Origin: Phycisphaerales bacterium
GTDB lineage: Bacteria > Planctomycetota > Phycisphaerae > Phycisphaerales > UBA1924
Assembly (NCBI GenBank): GCA_020845755.1
Contig: JADLFE010000033.1
Span: 62,001 to 126,000 of the forward strand
Direction of reading: 5' to 3'
Length of the DNA: 64,000 nucleotides
Part shown: piece after piece, positions 24,926-34,142 of the stretch
Layout of the letters: every line of letters begins with the position of its first letter
How positions within the stretch are numbered: the first letter of the stretch is position 1
Made by a program: the position numbers and the translations under genes
Notes under the pieces: generated by a model
Databases searched by the model: none
Told to the model about the DNA's origin: nothing
What the model saw: only the letters and a program-made list of their open reading frames with translations

Positions 24926-25804
24926 ATGGACACGACGAGGCTGCGCGCGATCGCGGCCCAGCACGCGGAGACGGCGCGCCTGCTCGGCGTGGACTTTGTG
25001 CCCATGTATCGCGCGGGCGCGGCCGGGGCGGGCGGGCGCGACGCGGAAGGCGTGGAGCGCGAGGCACCAGCCGCGGCGCGTGTGATGACGCCGGCGCCGG
25101 CGGCACGCGTGGCGGCGAAGGGCGAGTTGGAGGTGAAGGAGTCGCGCGGCGCGGCGCCGGTCGCGGCGAGCGTGGAGATCGCGGGCGTGAAGGACGCGGA
25201 CGGCGCACGTGATCGTGCGGCGGCGCAGCGGGCGCTTGACGAGATCCGGGCGCGGTACGAGAAGGACGCGCCGCACAAGGCGTTCGTGACGCACTTCAAC
25301 AACATCGTGTTCGGCGAGGGCGATCCGTGCGCGCGCCTGATGTTCATCGGCGAGGCGCCGGGCGAGGAAGAGGACAAGACGGGGCGGCCGTTCGTGGGGC
25401 GGGCGGGGAAACTGCTGACCGACATGATCGTGGCGATGGGATTGACGCGTGAGGCGGTGTACATCGCGAACGTGCTGAAGACCAGGCCGCCGAACAACGC
25501 GACGCCGACGGGCGATGAGTGCCGGTTGTGCAAGCCGTATCTGTTCGAGCAGGTGGCGGCGATCAGGCCGGAGGTGATCGTGACGCTGGGGCTGCCGGCG
25601 ACGCGGACGGTCCTGGACTCGACGGAGGCGATGGGGAAGTTGCGCGGGCGGTGGGCGGAGTTCCGCGATCCGCGGGGGCGGGTTGTGCCGGTGATGCCGA
25701 CGTATCACCCGGCGTATCTGCTCCGGAATTACACGCCGGAGGAGCGCCGGAAGGTGTGGTCGGATTTGAAGATGGTGATGGAGAGATTGGGAGAAAGACA
25801 ATAG
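24926..25804 (+). CDS. Family-4-like uracil-DNA glycosylase lacking most Fe-S cysteines
   Basis: 292 residues from ATG 24926. An Ala-rich N-terminal ~105 residues looks like a linker. The catalytic region has motif A GEAPGEEEDKTGRPFVGRAG (143-162) and motif B PTYHPAYLLRN near the end, as in family 4 (UdgA/T4-UDG-type) enzymes, which excise uracil from DNA. Family-4 enzymes normally bind a 4Fe-4S cluster with four cysteines. Here the N-terminal CxxC before VVFGEG is missing (APHKAFVTHFNNIVFGEG), the usual KCRPP cysteine is Thr186 (KTRPP), and only the last position is cysteine (C199, with C202). Activity without a cluster is possible but unproven. Confidence 0.85.
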   Translation: MDTTRLRAIAAQHAETARLLGVDFVPMYRAGAAGAGGRDAEGVEREAPAAARVMTPAPAARVAAKGELEVKESRGAAPVAASVEIAGVKDADGARDRAAAQRALDEIRARYEKDAPHKAFVTHFNNIVFGEGDPCARLMFIGEAPGEEEDKTGRPFVGRAGKLLTDMIVAMGLTREAVYIANVLKTRPPNNATPTGDECRLCKPYLFEQVAAIRPEVIVTLGLPATRTVLDSTEAMGKLRGRWAEFRDPRGRVVPVMPTYHPAYLLRNYTPEERRKVWSDLKMVMERLGERQ

Positions 25805-25972
25805 ACATCGGCGCTTTGGCGCGGAGAGGGAGTGGGGCGTCGCAGATGGCCGCGGCCAGGCCGCGTGATGGAGAGATGAACCGCGTTGTGGTGCCGGATG
25901 GCACGGTTGGGTGTGGCGGGGCGCGGAAGCGGCGGCATTGACGACCGGGACATCGCGCGGTCAACTGGTGTG

Positions 25973-26689
25973 ATGAAGAACTTCTCAGTGCTCGTTTTGG
26001 TCGGCGCCACCCTCATGGGCGTCGGGTGTAACCCCGCGACCAAGCCCGGGGTGGAATCGTCGGGCGACGCGCCGACAACCGGCACCCCCGCTGCAACTCC
26101 GACGGCCGAGCCAGTCCCGGTCGCCCTTTTCAACGGCAAGGACCTCTCGGGCTGGACGCAGCGCGGCGGAAAAGCCGTGTACCTCGTCGAGGGCGACGCG
26201 ATCGTTGGCGAAACCCGTCCCGGGCAGCCCAACAGTTTTCTCTGCACAGACCGCGACTATTCCGATTTCATCCTCGAACTCGATTTCATGGTCGATTCCG
26301 AGGCCAACAGCGGGGTTCAGATTCGCTCCGAAAGCCGCCCCGAGTACAGGAATGGCGTGGTCCACGGCTACCAGGTCGAGATCGATCCGGGCGAACGGGC
26401 ATGGACCGGGGGTATCTATGACGAGAGCCGCCGCGGATGGCTGGCGCCCCTCGACAAGAACCCGCAGGCCAAGGCCGCGTTCAGGCAAGGCCAGTGGAAC
26501 CACTTCCGGATCGAATGCCGAGGCGACCATATCCAGACCTGGCTCAACGGCGTGGCGTGCGCGGACCTCCGTGATGGTCAGACGCACAAGGGGTTTATCG
26601 GGCTGCAGGTGCATGGGGTGGGTGACCACCAAGCGCCGCTGCGTGTCCGCTGGAAGAAACTCATGCTCACGGACCTTGCTGCCAAATGA
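25973..26689 (+). CDS. DUF1080 (3-keto-disaccharide hydrolase-like) lipoprotein
   Basis: 238 residues from ATG 25973. The lipoprotein signal ends in GVGC (about residue 19), followed by a Thr/Pro/Ala linker. The single domain begins LFNGKDLSGW, then DYSDFILELDFMVDSEANSG and FIGLQVHGVGD, the standard DUF1080 jelly-roll landmarks. Planctomycetes encode many such proteins; members act on keto-glucosides. It is probably anchored facing the periplasm and involved in carbohydrate breakdown. It has no obvious operon partners. Confidence 0.85.
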   Translation: MKNFSVLVLVGATLMGVGCNPATKPGVESSGDAPTTGTPAATPTAEPVPVALFNGKDLSGWTQRGGKAVYLVEGDAIVGETRPGQPNSFLCTDRDYSDFILELDFMVDSEANSGVQIRSESRPEYRNGVVHGYQVEIDPGERAWTGGIYDESRRGWLAPLDKNPQAKAAFRQGQWNHFRIECRGDHIQTWLNGVACADLRDGQTHKGFIGLQVHGVGDHQAPLRVRWKKLMLTDLAAK

Positions 26690-26881
26690 TTAGGTGTCAG
26701 ACGACGATTGTTTGTATTTTGTATGGTCTGTGAAAGTGCAATAACGCGCATTGAATGGCGTTCTACTCAGTTGCACGCGCGTTAGGCTGGCCTCGCCGGT
26801 GTGATTGATCCGGCCCGGCCCGAACAGGACTCGTAGGTCGCAGGCTCGATCGTTCCCGGGTCTTACAAGGGGTATGCCATC

Positions 26882-28264
26882 ATGACTCGCATGAGTTCGT
26901 TGATCTTTGTCGCACGTCGTCTCACGCTGACCACCGCGCTGGCCGCGGGGATGGCGCTGGGCCTTGGCCTTGTAGGTCCTTCGTCGATGGCACTCGCCCA
27001 GGGCGGGGGGGGCGGCGGTGATCGAGGCGGCCCTGGCGGCGGCGGTCCGGGCGGATTTGGCGGGATGTTCGGCGGCGGCGGCGGCATGAACATGCAGCCC
27101 ACGCTGACATCGCGTGACGTTGATCGCGCGGTCAAGATGCTCGGGCTCGACAAGGACCAGGAGGACGCCGTCAAGGCGCTGCTGGAAAGTTACCAGCAGT
27201 CCTATCGCGACAAGGCCCAGCCGGTCCGCGACCGGATGGACAAGGCGCGCGAGGACTTCCGGGAGACGCGCGACCCCTCCGTGTGGACCGAGGTCCGCAA
27301 GGAGACCGAGAAATTCCGCCCTATCGGCGATCAACTGACCCAGACGTTCATGAACGACATGAAGTCCGTGCTGAACGAGCAGCAGGCGGCCAAGTTCCCG
27401 AGTTTCGAGCGGGCGCTTCGTCGGAACCAGACGATGAACCGCGGCCTGCTCTCGGGCGAGCGTGTCGACCTGGTCGCGCTGCTTGAGAAGCAGGAAATCC
27501 CCGAGCAATCGCGGGCCGAGATCGCGCCGCTTGTCGAGCAGTACGAGATCGATCTTGATCGCGAGTTGCAGGCGCGGACCAAAGTGTGGGAGGAGTTGAT
27601 GCCCAAGATGGGCGAACTCATGCCGCAGATGTTCGCCGGGGGCGGGGCATCGAAGGAACTGCAGGAGATCATGGACAAGGGCCGAGACGCGGGGATGCGC
27701 GTACGCGACGTGAACCGCCGCTACGCCCGCCAGATCTCGGGCGTGCTCCCGGACCCGTCCAAGACCAAGTTCGACACGGAGTTCGAGCGTGAGAGTTATC
27801 CGATGGCGTTCCGCGACACGCGGATCTCGCGTCAGTTGACTGCCGTCGCGGGATTTGCCGACCTGACGGGGGAGCAGAAAGAGTCGATCACGCAACTCAC
27901 CGAATCGTTCAACAGGGAGAGCGAGGTCCTCACCCGCCAGTTGATCGAGGCGACCGACAAGATGGAATCGACCGTCACGGCCGACCAACTCATGACCATG
28001 TTCCGCCCGGGCGGGAACGACGATTCTCCGGTCGGACAGGTCAACCGCAAGCGTCGCGATCTCAATCAGGCGACCCAGGACAAACTCCAGACCATTCTGA
28101 CCCCCGAGCAGGTGAAGCGCCTGCCCCAGGACGATCGCGGCGGGCGCGGCGGCCCTGGCGGCAACAACCAGGACCAGCAGGGTCGTCAGCGTGGGCGTCG
28201 CGGCACCAACGCCAATGATGCCGGCGGAGACGCCCCCGCACCGGCGCCGCGTCGTCCGGATTGA
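26882..28264 (+). CDS. Exported helical protein, LTXXQ-like (paralogue 1)
   Basis: 460 residues from ATG 26882. Signal peptide about 1-39 (AMALGLGLVGPSSMALAQ), then a glycine-rich segment (about 40-70). The rest is alpha-helical and rich in Lys, Asp, Glu and Gln, with repeated VLNEQQAAKF, FADLTGEQKESITQL and ILTPEQVKRL motifs similar to the LTXXQ signature of CpxP/Spy-type periplasmic proteins. The C-terminal ~45 residues are low complexity (Gly, Asn, Arg, Pro). It is paralogous to the gene at 28527. A periplasmic chaperone or stress-sensor role is a guess. Confidence 0.75.
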   Translation: MTRMSSLIFVARRLTLTTALAAGMALGLGLVGPSSMALAQGGGGGGDRGGPGGGGPGGFGGMFGGGGGMNMQPTLTSRDVDRAVKMLGLDKDQEDAVKALLESYQQSYRDKAQPVRDRMDKAREDFRETRDPSVWTEVRKETEKFRPIGDQLTQTFMNDMKSVLNEQQAAKFPSFERALRRNQTMNRGLLSGERVDLVALLEKQEIPEQSRAEIAPLVEQYEIDLDRELQARTKVWEELMPKMGELMPQMFAGGGASKELQEIMDKGRDAGMRVRDVNRRYARQISGVLPDPSKTKFDTEFERESYPMAFRDTRISRQLTAVAGFADLTGEQKESITQLTESFNRESEVLTRQLIEATDKMESTVTADQLMTMFRPGGNDDSPVGQVNRKRRDLNQATQDKLQTILTPEQVKRLPQDDRGGRGGPGGNNQDQQGRQRGRRGTNANDAGGDAPAPAPRRPD

Positions 28265-28289
28265 GAGAAGCCTGTGGCCAGTGAAACCG

Positions 28290-28316
28290 ACGACCCACCC
28301 GATCGAGGTGGGTCGT
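28290..28316 (+). terminator. Terminator-like hairpin after the first LTXXQ-like gene
   Basis: ACGACCCACC (28290-28299) pairs perfectly with GGTGGGTCGT (28307-28316) across a 7-base loop and is followed by TGTGTTGATGG. The T run is poor, but the ten-base GC-rich stem 25 bases after the stop makes it the likely end of that transcript. Confidence 0.6.
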
Positions 28317-28526
28317 TGTGTTGATGGTCGGGGTGACGAAAGGTCGGGTCGGACGACATTCGGAAAAACGGGGGTCGAATTCCTCGGATTCGGCGTTCTC
28401 CTGACGGAATTGCAACCGGCGCGCATCCGTGGGGGAATCAGGGGCATCATTCGCCGCGCGGGCGGCGGGTGTCGCCGTTCCGCCGCGGACGCACCGGGTT
28501 GATCTTGGAAGAAGGGAACCAGCGTC

Positions 28527-30008
28527 ATGACGAATCGCCGCCGCTCGCTTGTCGCGTCCATCCTTGCCCTCGCCGGTTCGGCGGCGGCCTCCGCGGGCCT
28601 GATCGCCGGCGCGGCCGTGGCGCTCACCCCGATTCAGGAGGCGTCGGCCCAGTTCGGGTTCCGGGGTCCGGGGTCGGGATCGTGGCAATCCGAAGCCAAC
28701 ATCAACAGCCGGTCGCTCGATCGGTATGTGAAGGCGCTTGGGTTTGACGAGGATCAGAAGTCGGCGGCCAAGGCGCTGCTCGAGGGATACCAGGAGACGG
28801 AGCGTCAGCACAACAACGCGATCCGTGAAGCCTTCAGCCCCGAGAAGATCGAAATCAAAGCCGACGGCGCCAAGAAAGAGGGCGACAAGCCCAAGGTCGA
28901 GCGGCGCGTCGTGAAGCGCGGCGAAGGCAAGCCGGCGGAGGGAAACGTCCAGTTCGGCGGCCCGGACAAGGAAGCGATCGCGAAGTTCGAGGCGACCGCC
29001 AAGGCCCAGGGCGAGAAGAAGGAACAGTTCTTCGCCGATCTCAAGAGCCTGCTGACCCCCGAGCAGGAGGGCAACTGGATCAGGCTCGAGCGGATGGCGC
29101 GGCGCGACTCTGGCCTGCGCTTTGCCAGCGTCTCGGGCGCTGGTGTTGACCTGGTGAGCATGGTCGAGAAGTTGAGCCTGCCCAGCGATGCCGCCGCGGC
29201 CACGCAGCCCCTGCTCGAGCAGTACGAGAGCGAGATGGACGTGCTGCTGGTTGAGAAGAGCAAGGCCCAGGCCGAGATCAAACCCAGCGAAGGCCCGGAC
29301 ATGAACGCCCTCAAGGCGATGATGGACAAGCAGCACGAGGGCGGCCTCAAGATCCGCGACCTCAACCGGACCTATGCCAGCAAGATCGCGGGCATGCTCC
29401 CCACGGAGTACCAGGCCAAGTTCAACGAGACGTTCAAGACCACGAGTTTCAAGAAGGCCTATCGCGATGGCAAGACCGACAAACTCCTGACCAACGCGCA
29501 GAAATTGTCGAGTCTCGATGCGACCCAAAGGGAGAGATTGTCGCGGATTCAGGAGCAATACGCCAAGGAGCGTCGGGCGGCCAACGACAAGTACGCCGAG
29601 GCGCTCGAGAGGGCTGAGAATGAAGGCCTGCGCTCCGGCGTGATGAGCTTCGGCCCGATGGCGGGAGCCAACGAGCCCAAGGATCTGGCTGACGCCAAGG
29701 CGGCCCGCAAGGATATGGACAACAAGTATTCCGACCAGATCAGGTCGGTGCTGACCGACCAGCAGAAGGCCGAATTGCCAGCGGACAACCAGTTCGCAGG
29801 TGTGGCCAACTTCGTGATCGACGACGGGAACGGCGGGCAGATCGAGCACTCGATCGACATCGATCCCGAGGACATGATGCTCGATGTGGAAGAGGGCGGC
29901 GCGATCATGATCATGGAAGCGCACAGCGACGGCGGCGGGGAGACCACGGTCATCACCGGCGGCGCGCCCCTGGTTGCTCCGGCTCCGCCCGCCAAGAAGC
30001 CCGACTGA
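28527..30008 (+). CDS. Exported helical protein, LTXXQ-like (paralogue 2)
   Basis: 493 residues from ATG 28527 (GAAGAAGGGAA upstream). Signal peptide about 1-42 ending EASAQ. It shares with the preceding gene the pattern of a short Gly/Phe segment, a predicted start of the helical part (NSRSLDRYVKALGFDEDQKS), LTPEQEGNWIRLERMARRDSG and LSSLDATQRERLSRI. A long helical, Glu/Lys/Ala-rich body suggests coiled coil. The C-terminus has an acidic segment (DIDPEDMMLDVEEGG). It precedes the T2SS operon by 141 bases; a role linked to secretion or envelope stress is inference from position only. Confidence 0.75.
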   Translation: MTNRRRSLVASILALAGSAAASAGLIAGAAVALTPIQEASAQFGFRGPGSGSWQSEANINSRSLDRYVKALGFDEDQKSAAKALLEGYQETERQHNNAIREAFSPEKIEIKADGAKKEGDKPKVERRVVKRGEGKPAEGNVQFGGPDKEAIAKFEATAKAQGEKKEQFFADLKSLLTPEQEGNWIRLERMARRDSGLRFASVSGAGVDLVSMVEKLSLPSDAAAATQPLLEQYESEMDVLLVEKSKAQAEIKPSEGPDMNALKAMMDKQHEGGLKIRDLNRTYASKIAGMLPTEYQAKFNETFKTTSFKKAYRDGKTDKLLTNAQKLSSLDATQRERLSRIQEQYAKERRAANDKYAEALERAENEGLRSGVMSFGPMAGANEPKDLADAKAARKDMDNKYSDQIRSVLTDQQKAELPADNQFAGVANFVIDDGNGGQIEHSIDIDPEDMMLDVEEGGAIMIMEAHSDGGGETTVITGGAPLVAPAPPAKKPD

Positions 30009-30149
30009 AATTCTGAAGATATGGCAATGCACGTGCCGTCGTACCGTTGAGCCTGTACGGACGAAACGGCCCGGGCGCGGTAGGCTCGCGCATAGAGCGC
30101 CGAGAATCGAAGCCCCGGGGAACCTCGTCCAAGGACGGTCAAGCGCGGC

Positions 30150-31730
30150 ATGGCAAGCGAATCACTCAACGGCACAACATCGGCGTCGCTCCTGGAGCGC
30201 TCGCCGCAGGTCGACCTTGGCGTCGCATCGGTCATCAGTGCCGAGCAGGCGATCCGCCTCCGTGCGGTCCCGTATGCGGTCGAGCACGGGCGTGTGCTGG
30301 TCGCGATGATGGACCCCGCGGACTTTGACGCGGCGGACGAGATCGCGGCCCACGCGCGCAAGCCTGTCACGCCGATCGGCGCACGGCGCGACGTCTTCGA
30401 CGAGATGATCCGCACCGCGTATTCCATAACCGCGGCGCAGATGGCGGCGCGGCTCGGCGGGCAGACGGGCGAGGACGAACTGGTCAACAACCTCGAGGCG
30501 GTGGAGGCGGCGGACCTGCACCGCATGGCCGAGCAGCCGTCGCTCATCAACCTCGTCAACCTGATCGTGCTGGAAGGAATCCGGGCCCGGGCGTCGGACA
30601 TCCACATCGAGCCCTTCGAGAAGAAACTGACGGTGAAGTACCGGATCGACGGCGTGCTCATCGAGCAACAGCCGCCGCCCAAGAACCTGCAGCCGGCGAT
30701 CACAAGCCGCGTGAAGATCATGGCGGGCATGAACATCGCCGAGCGCTACGCGCCGCAGGATGGGCACATCACGCTGCGCTACGAAGGGCGGAAGATCGAC
30801 ATCCGCGTGTCGACCGTGCCCACGCTGTACGGCGAGTCGGTGGTGCTCCGAATTCTCGACAAGGAGTCGGTGAGGCTCGACCTCGAGGCGCTGGGCATGC
30901 GCAAGGCCGACCGCGACGAGATGGATCGGCTGGTCGCGATCCCGCACGGGATGGTGCTGGTCACCGGGCCGACGGGCTCGGGCAAGACGACGACGCTGTA
31001 CGCGGCCCTGACGAAGATCAGCGACCCGACCAAGAAGGTGCTGACGATCGAGGATCCCGTCGAGTACGAACTCTCGGGCGTGAACCAGATCCCGGTCAAC
31101 CCGAAGCGTGGCCTGTCGTTTGCGACCGGGCTCCGCTCGATCCTGCGCCAGGACCCCGACGTGATCATGGTCGGCGAAATCCGCGACGGAGAGACGGCGG
31201 AGATCGCGGTTCGCGCGGCGCTCACCGGCCACCTTATCTTCTCGACGCTCCACACCAACAACGCCGTCAGCGCGGTTGGGCGACTCCTGGACATGAAGGT
31301 CGAGCCGTTCCTGCTCGCCAGCGTTCTCGAGGGGATCCTCGGACAGCGTCTCGGTCGGCGCTTGTGCCAGTCGTGCAAGGAGCCGGTTCCGCTTCCGGAG
31401 GAAGTGAAGCACCGCCTGCTGCCCAGCGAGCGCGATCTGTTCCCGGGATTGATGGCGTACCGCGGCACGGGGTGCGAGGAGTGCGACAACTCGGGCTTCA
31501 AGCGGCGCCTCGGGTTCTATGAACTCGTGAGCGTCACGCCGCAGATGCGTGCGGCGATCGGCCAGCGTCTCAGTTCGCAGGACCTGCTCAAGACGGCGGG
31601 CCCGGGGTATCAGTCGATGCGTCGCGACGGGCTGGCGAAGGCCGCCGCGGGGTTGACGGGCGTGTCGGAAGTTCTGCGCGCCACGCAGGACACCGAGAGC
31701 GAGATGGCGGCGGCGGAGATCCTGCACTAA
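30150..31730 (+). CDS. gspE: Type II secretion ATPase GspE
   Basis: 526 residues from ATG 30150. N-terminal domain 1-110 (GspE N1/N2-like, shortened), then the secretion ATPase: Walker A GPTGSGKT (273-280), Asp box TIEDPVEY, Walker B DPDVIMVGEIRDGETAE, His box LIFSTLHTNNA, and a zinc-binding insertion with C406-x2-C409 and C442-x2-C445. This powers pseudopilus assembly at the cytoplasmic face. It begins an operon and its stop overlaps the gspF start by one base. PilB is an alternative identity, but the neighbours point to T2SS. Confidence 0.93.
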   Translation: MASESLNGTTSASLLERSPQVDLGVASVISAEQAIRLRAVPYAVEHGRVLVAMMDPADFDAADEIAAHARKPVTPIGARRDVFDEMIRTAYSITAAQMAARLGGQTGEDELVNNLEAVEAADLHRMAEQPSLINLVNLIVLEGIRARASDIHIEPFEKKLTVKYRIDGVLIEQQPPPKNLQPAITSRVKIMAGMNIAERYAPQDGHITLRYEGRKIDIRVSTVPTLYGESVVLRILDKESVRLDLEALGMRKADRDEMDRLVAIPHGMVLVTGPTGSGKTTTLYAALTKISDPTKKVLTIEDPVEYELSGVNQIPVNPKRGLSFATGLRSILRQDPDVIMVGEIRDGETAEIAVRAALTGHLIFSTLHTNNAVSAVGRLLDMKVEPFLLASVLEGILGQRLGRRLCQSCKEPVPLPEEVKHRLLPSERDLFPGLMAYRGTGCEECDNSGFKRRLGFYELVSVTPQMRAAIGQRLSSQDLLKTAGPGYQSMRRDGLAKAAAGLTGVSEVLRATQDTESEMAAAEILH

Positions 31731-33025
31731 TGCCGACGTTCCGCTACCAATCCGCCGGTTCGAGCGCCAGCGCGACGATCGACGCGCCGGACCGCGCCAG
31801 CGCCGTGCGCGAACTGGTGCGTCGCGGCGTGACGCCGACGAAAGTGGAGGTTGATGCCGGAATCGCGGGCCCGCGTGCCATGCCGAATGGGCAGGCGGTC
31901 CGAACGGGGGGCTTGGTTCCGGGCGTCATTACGAATGACGTCGTGACGGGCGGCGCGAGCGTCACGGCGTCTGGTTTGATTGCGCGCGGCACGATGTCTC
32001 GCGCGGAGATGGCCGCGTTCATCCGCGAACTCGCCACGGCGGTGCAGGCGGGCCTCCCGCTGGTTCAGGCGCTGCGCACGATCGCCAGGCAGGGGCGCTC
32101 CGATCGCCAGCGCACGATGCTCGGGCGCATTATCGAGGAAGTAGAGCACGGCAAGTCGCTGGGCGACGCGATGGCGGCCCAGGGGCGGAGTTTCAGCGAA
32201 CTGACGGTGAATCTCGTTCGCGCCGGCGAAGCGTCGGGCAAACTCGACGAGGTGCTGGCCCAGGCCGCGGACCTGCTCGATCGCGACGTGAAACTGCGTC
32301 GGAGCGTGACGGCGGCGACGCTGTATCCGGCGATTCTGGCGTGCCTGATCGTGGTCGCGGTGATCGTCGTCGTGACGTTCATCGTGCCGAAGATTCTGAA
32401 GTCGATCGCGGGGCAGGTGGTGCACCTTCCCTGGCCGACGCGGGTGGTGCAGGGCGTCGCGGGGTTCTTCGCCGACTGGTGGTGGTTGATCATCCCGGCG
32501 GTGCTCGTGGGGTTCCTCGCGATGGTGCGGACGTTCCGCAAGCCCGGGCCGCGGATGTGGCTGGATACGAACCTGCTCTCGGTGCCGATTCTGGGGCGGC
32601 TCTTGCGCGACGTGGCGGTGGCGCGATTCACACGTACGCTGGGCACGCTGGTCTCGGCGGGCATTCCGGCGGTCACGGCGCTGCGGGTAACCAAGGGAAC
32701 GCTGGGCAACAAGGCGATGGAGCGGGTGATCGACGACGTGTGCGACCAAGTCTCGGCCGGGCGCACGATCGCCGATCCGATGGAAAAGAGCGGCTATTTC
32801 CCGCCGATGCTGGTGCAGATCGTGAACATGGGCGAGCGTTCGGGGCGGCTCGACAAGTTGCTGAATCAGGCCGCGGGCGCGTTCGAGGATCGGACCGAGA
32901 CGAGCGTGAAGTTGTTCACGACGGCGTTGCCGCCCTTGCTGGTGGTGATGCTGGCGTGTGTGGTGGGGTTTGTGGTGCTTTCGATTCTCCTGCCGCTCCT
33001 TGAGCTGCAGGAAGCGGTGAGGTGA
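31730..33025 (+). CDS. gspF: Type II secretion inner-membrane platform protein GspF
   Basis: 431 residues from ATG 31730. Two T2SF domains are seen (about 90-220, with FIRELATAVQAGLPLVQALR, and about 290-420, with ARFTRTLGTLVSAGIPAV), each followed by hydrophobic segments (about 195-220, 245-265 and 400-425). The N-terminal ~90 residues are short and Ala/Thr-rich. GspF forms the membrane base for pseudopilin assembly by GspE. It lies directly between gspE and gspG. Confidence 0.92.
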   Translation: MPTFRYQSAGSSASATIDAPDRASAVRELVRRGVTPTKVEVDAGIAGPRAMPNGQAVRTGGLVPGVITNDVVTGGASVTASGLIARGTMSRAEMAAFIRELATAVQAGLPLVQALRTIARQGRSDRQRTMLGRIIEEVEHGKSLGDAMAAQGRSFSELTVNLVRAGEASGKLDEVLAQAADLLDRDVKLRRSVTAATLYPAILACLIVVAVIVVVTFIVPKILKSIAGQVVHLPWPTRVVQGVAGFFADWWWLIIPAVLVGFLAMVRTFRKPGPRMWLDTNLLSVPILGRLLRDVAVARFTRTLGTLVSAGIPAVTALRVTKGTLGNKAMERVIDDVCDQVSAGRTIADPMEKSGYFPPMLVQIVNMGERSGRLDKLLNQAAGAFEDRTETSVKLFTTALPPLLVVMLACVVGFVVLSILLPLLELQEAVR

Positions 33026-33029
33026 CCAA

Positions 33030-33482
33030 ATGGGCAAATCGGCACATCCGCACATGACACATCGTGGAAGGCGTGCTCGGCGCGGTTTCACGATCATCGA
33101 AGTAATCGTGATCGTGGTGATCCTGGGCGTGATCGCGGCGCTGATCGCGCCTCGCCTCTTCTCTCGCGTGGGGCAATCGAAGCAGGCGGTGGCGAACGCG
33201 AACGCCGCGTCGCTGGCCAACTCGATGAAGACCTTCATGATCGACCACGGCAAGCCCGAGGCGGGCGCGTCAATCTCGATCCTGTGGGAGCGCCCGGCGA
33301 ATGTCGCCGAGGACAAGTGGGAGCCGTACGTCGACAACGCCGACGCGCTCAAGGACCCGTGGGACCGCCCGTTCCTGCTGGTGATCCCGGGCACCAAGAA
33401 CGTGGACTTCGACATCGTCAGTTACGGCGCAGACGGGCAGCCCGGCGGCACGGGCGAGGACGCGGACGTCATCAAGCCGTGA
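33030..33482 (+). CDS. gspG: Major pseudopilin GspG
   Basis: 150 residues from ATG 33030. The prepilin cleavage motif is RRG-FTIIEV (G19/F20, Glu at +5), followed by a hydrophobic helix and the globular part with DPWDRPFLL and YGADGQPGGTGEDADV, typical of the calcium-loop C-terminus of GspG. It forms the shaft of the secretion pseudopilus after processing by a prepilin peptidase, which is not in this window. Confidence 0.93.
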   Translation: MGKSAHPHMTHRGRRARRGFTIIEVIVIVVILGVIAALIAPRLFSRVGQSKQAVANANAASLANSMKTFMIDHGKPEAGASISILWERPANVAEDKWEPYVDNADALKDPWDRPFLLVIPGTKNVDFDIVSYGADGQPGGTGEDADVIKP

Positions 33483-33563
33483 TTCGCTTTCGGCGTGATC
33501 GAGCGAACGACGCACGCTGCGATTGAGTTTTCAGGTGACGGCCCGCGGTATGGAAGAAGCCCG

Positions 33564-34142
33564 ATGTTCAGGCGCACGACCAATTCCCGCTCCGCCTTCA
33601 CGATGATCGAACTGATCGTCGTGGTGGTGATGTTGGGCGTGCTGGCGGGCGCGGTGATCCCGCGGATGATGCGACGCTCGGATCGCGAGGCCGAACAGAA
33701 CGTCCGCGTGCTGGCGGACCTGTTCTCCACGGGCGCGGCCCGCTCGTCGATCGCGGGTCAGCACGTTGCGCTGTGGTTCGATGCGAGTGGCGACGGCAAG
33801 ATGTGGATGGAGACTTCACGGGCGGCCAGCGCGTCGGACTTTGAGACCAATCCGGTGTGGGCGCCGGACCCGATCGTGTCCGATCAGCGGGCCGATCGCC
33901 TGACGTTCGTGTCGGGCACGGTCGACGGGCGGGCGCTCGACACGCGGAAGTGGACGATCGAGATGGTTCCCGGGCAGGAGCGCGGCATGATCGTCGCGTC
34001 GTTCCGCGACCGCGAGGGAACGCGCACGTGGTCGATCGTGCTTGCGCCGGGCTCGTTGCGGTCCCGGGTCGTTGAGGGCGCGACGCCGATGGATGAAGGC
34101 ATCGACCTCGACGCGACGGGGATGGGGGAGGTGTCGTGGTAA
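33564..34142 (+). CDS. gspH: Pseudopilin, GspH-like
   Basis: 192 residues from ATG 33564; the frame is open 69 bases further upstream but the prepilin leader fits this start. The leader FRRTTNSRSA precedes FTMIELIVVVVMLGVLAGAV, with Ala rather than Gly at the -1 position. The C-terminal globular domain is longer than the core and carries WSIVLAPGSLRSR. The position between GspG and the GspI-like gene supports a minor pseudopilin. Confidence 0.75.
   Translation: MFRRTTNSRSAFTMIELIVVVVMLGVLAGAVIPRMMRRSDREAEQNVRVLADLFSTGAARSSIAGQHVALWFDASGDGKMWMETSRAASASDFETNPVWAPDPIVSDQRADRLTFVSGTVDGRALDTRKWTIEMVPGQERGMIVASFRDREGTRTWSIVLAPGSLRSRVVEGATPMDEGIDLDATGMGEVSW

Noticed and set aside
26840-26875. tRNA-like T-arm (GGTCGCAGGCTCGATCG)
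   Set aside because: No matching acceptor, D-arm or anticodon arm around it.
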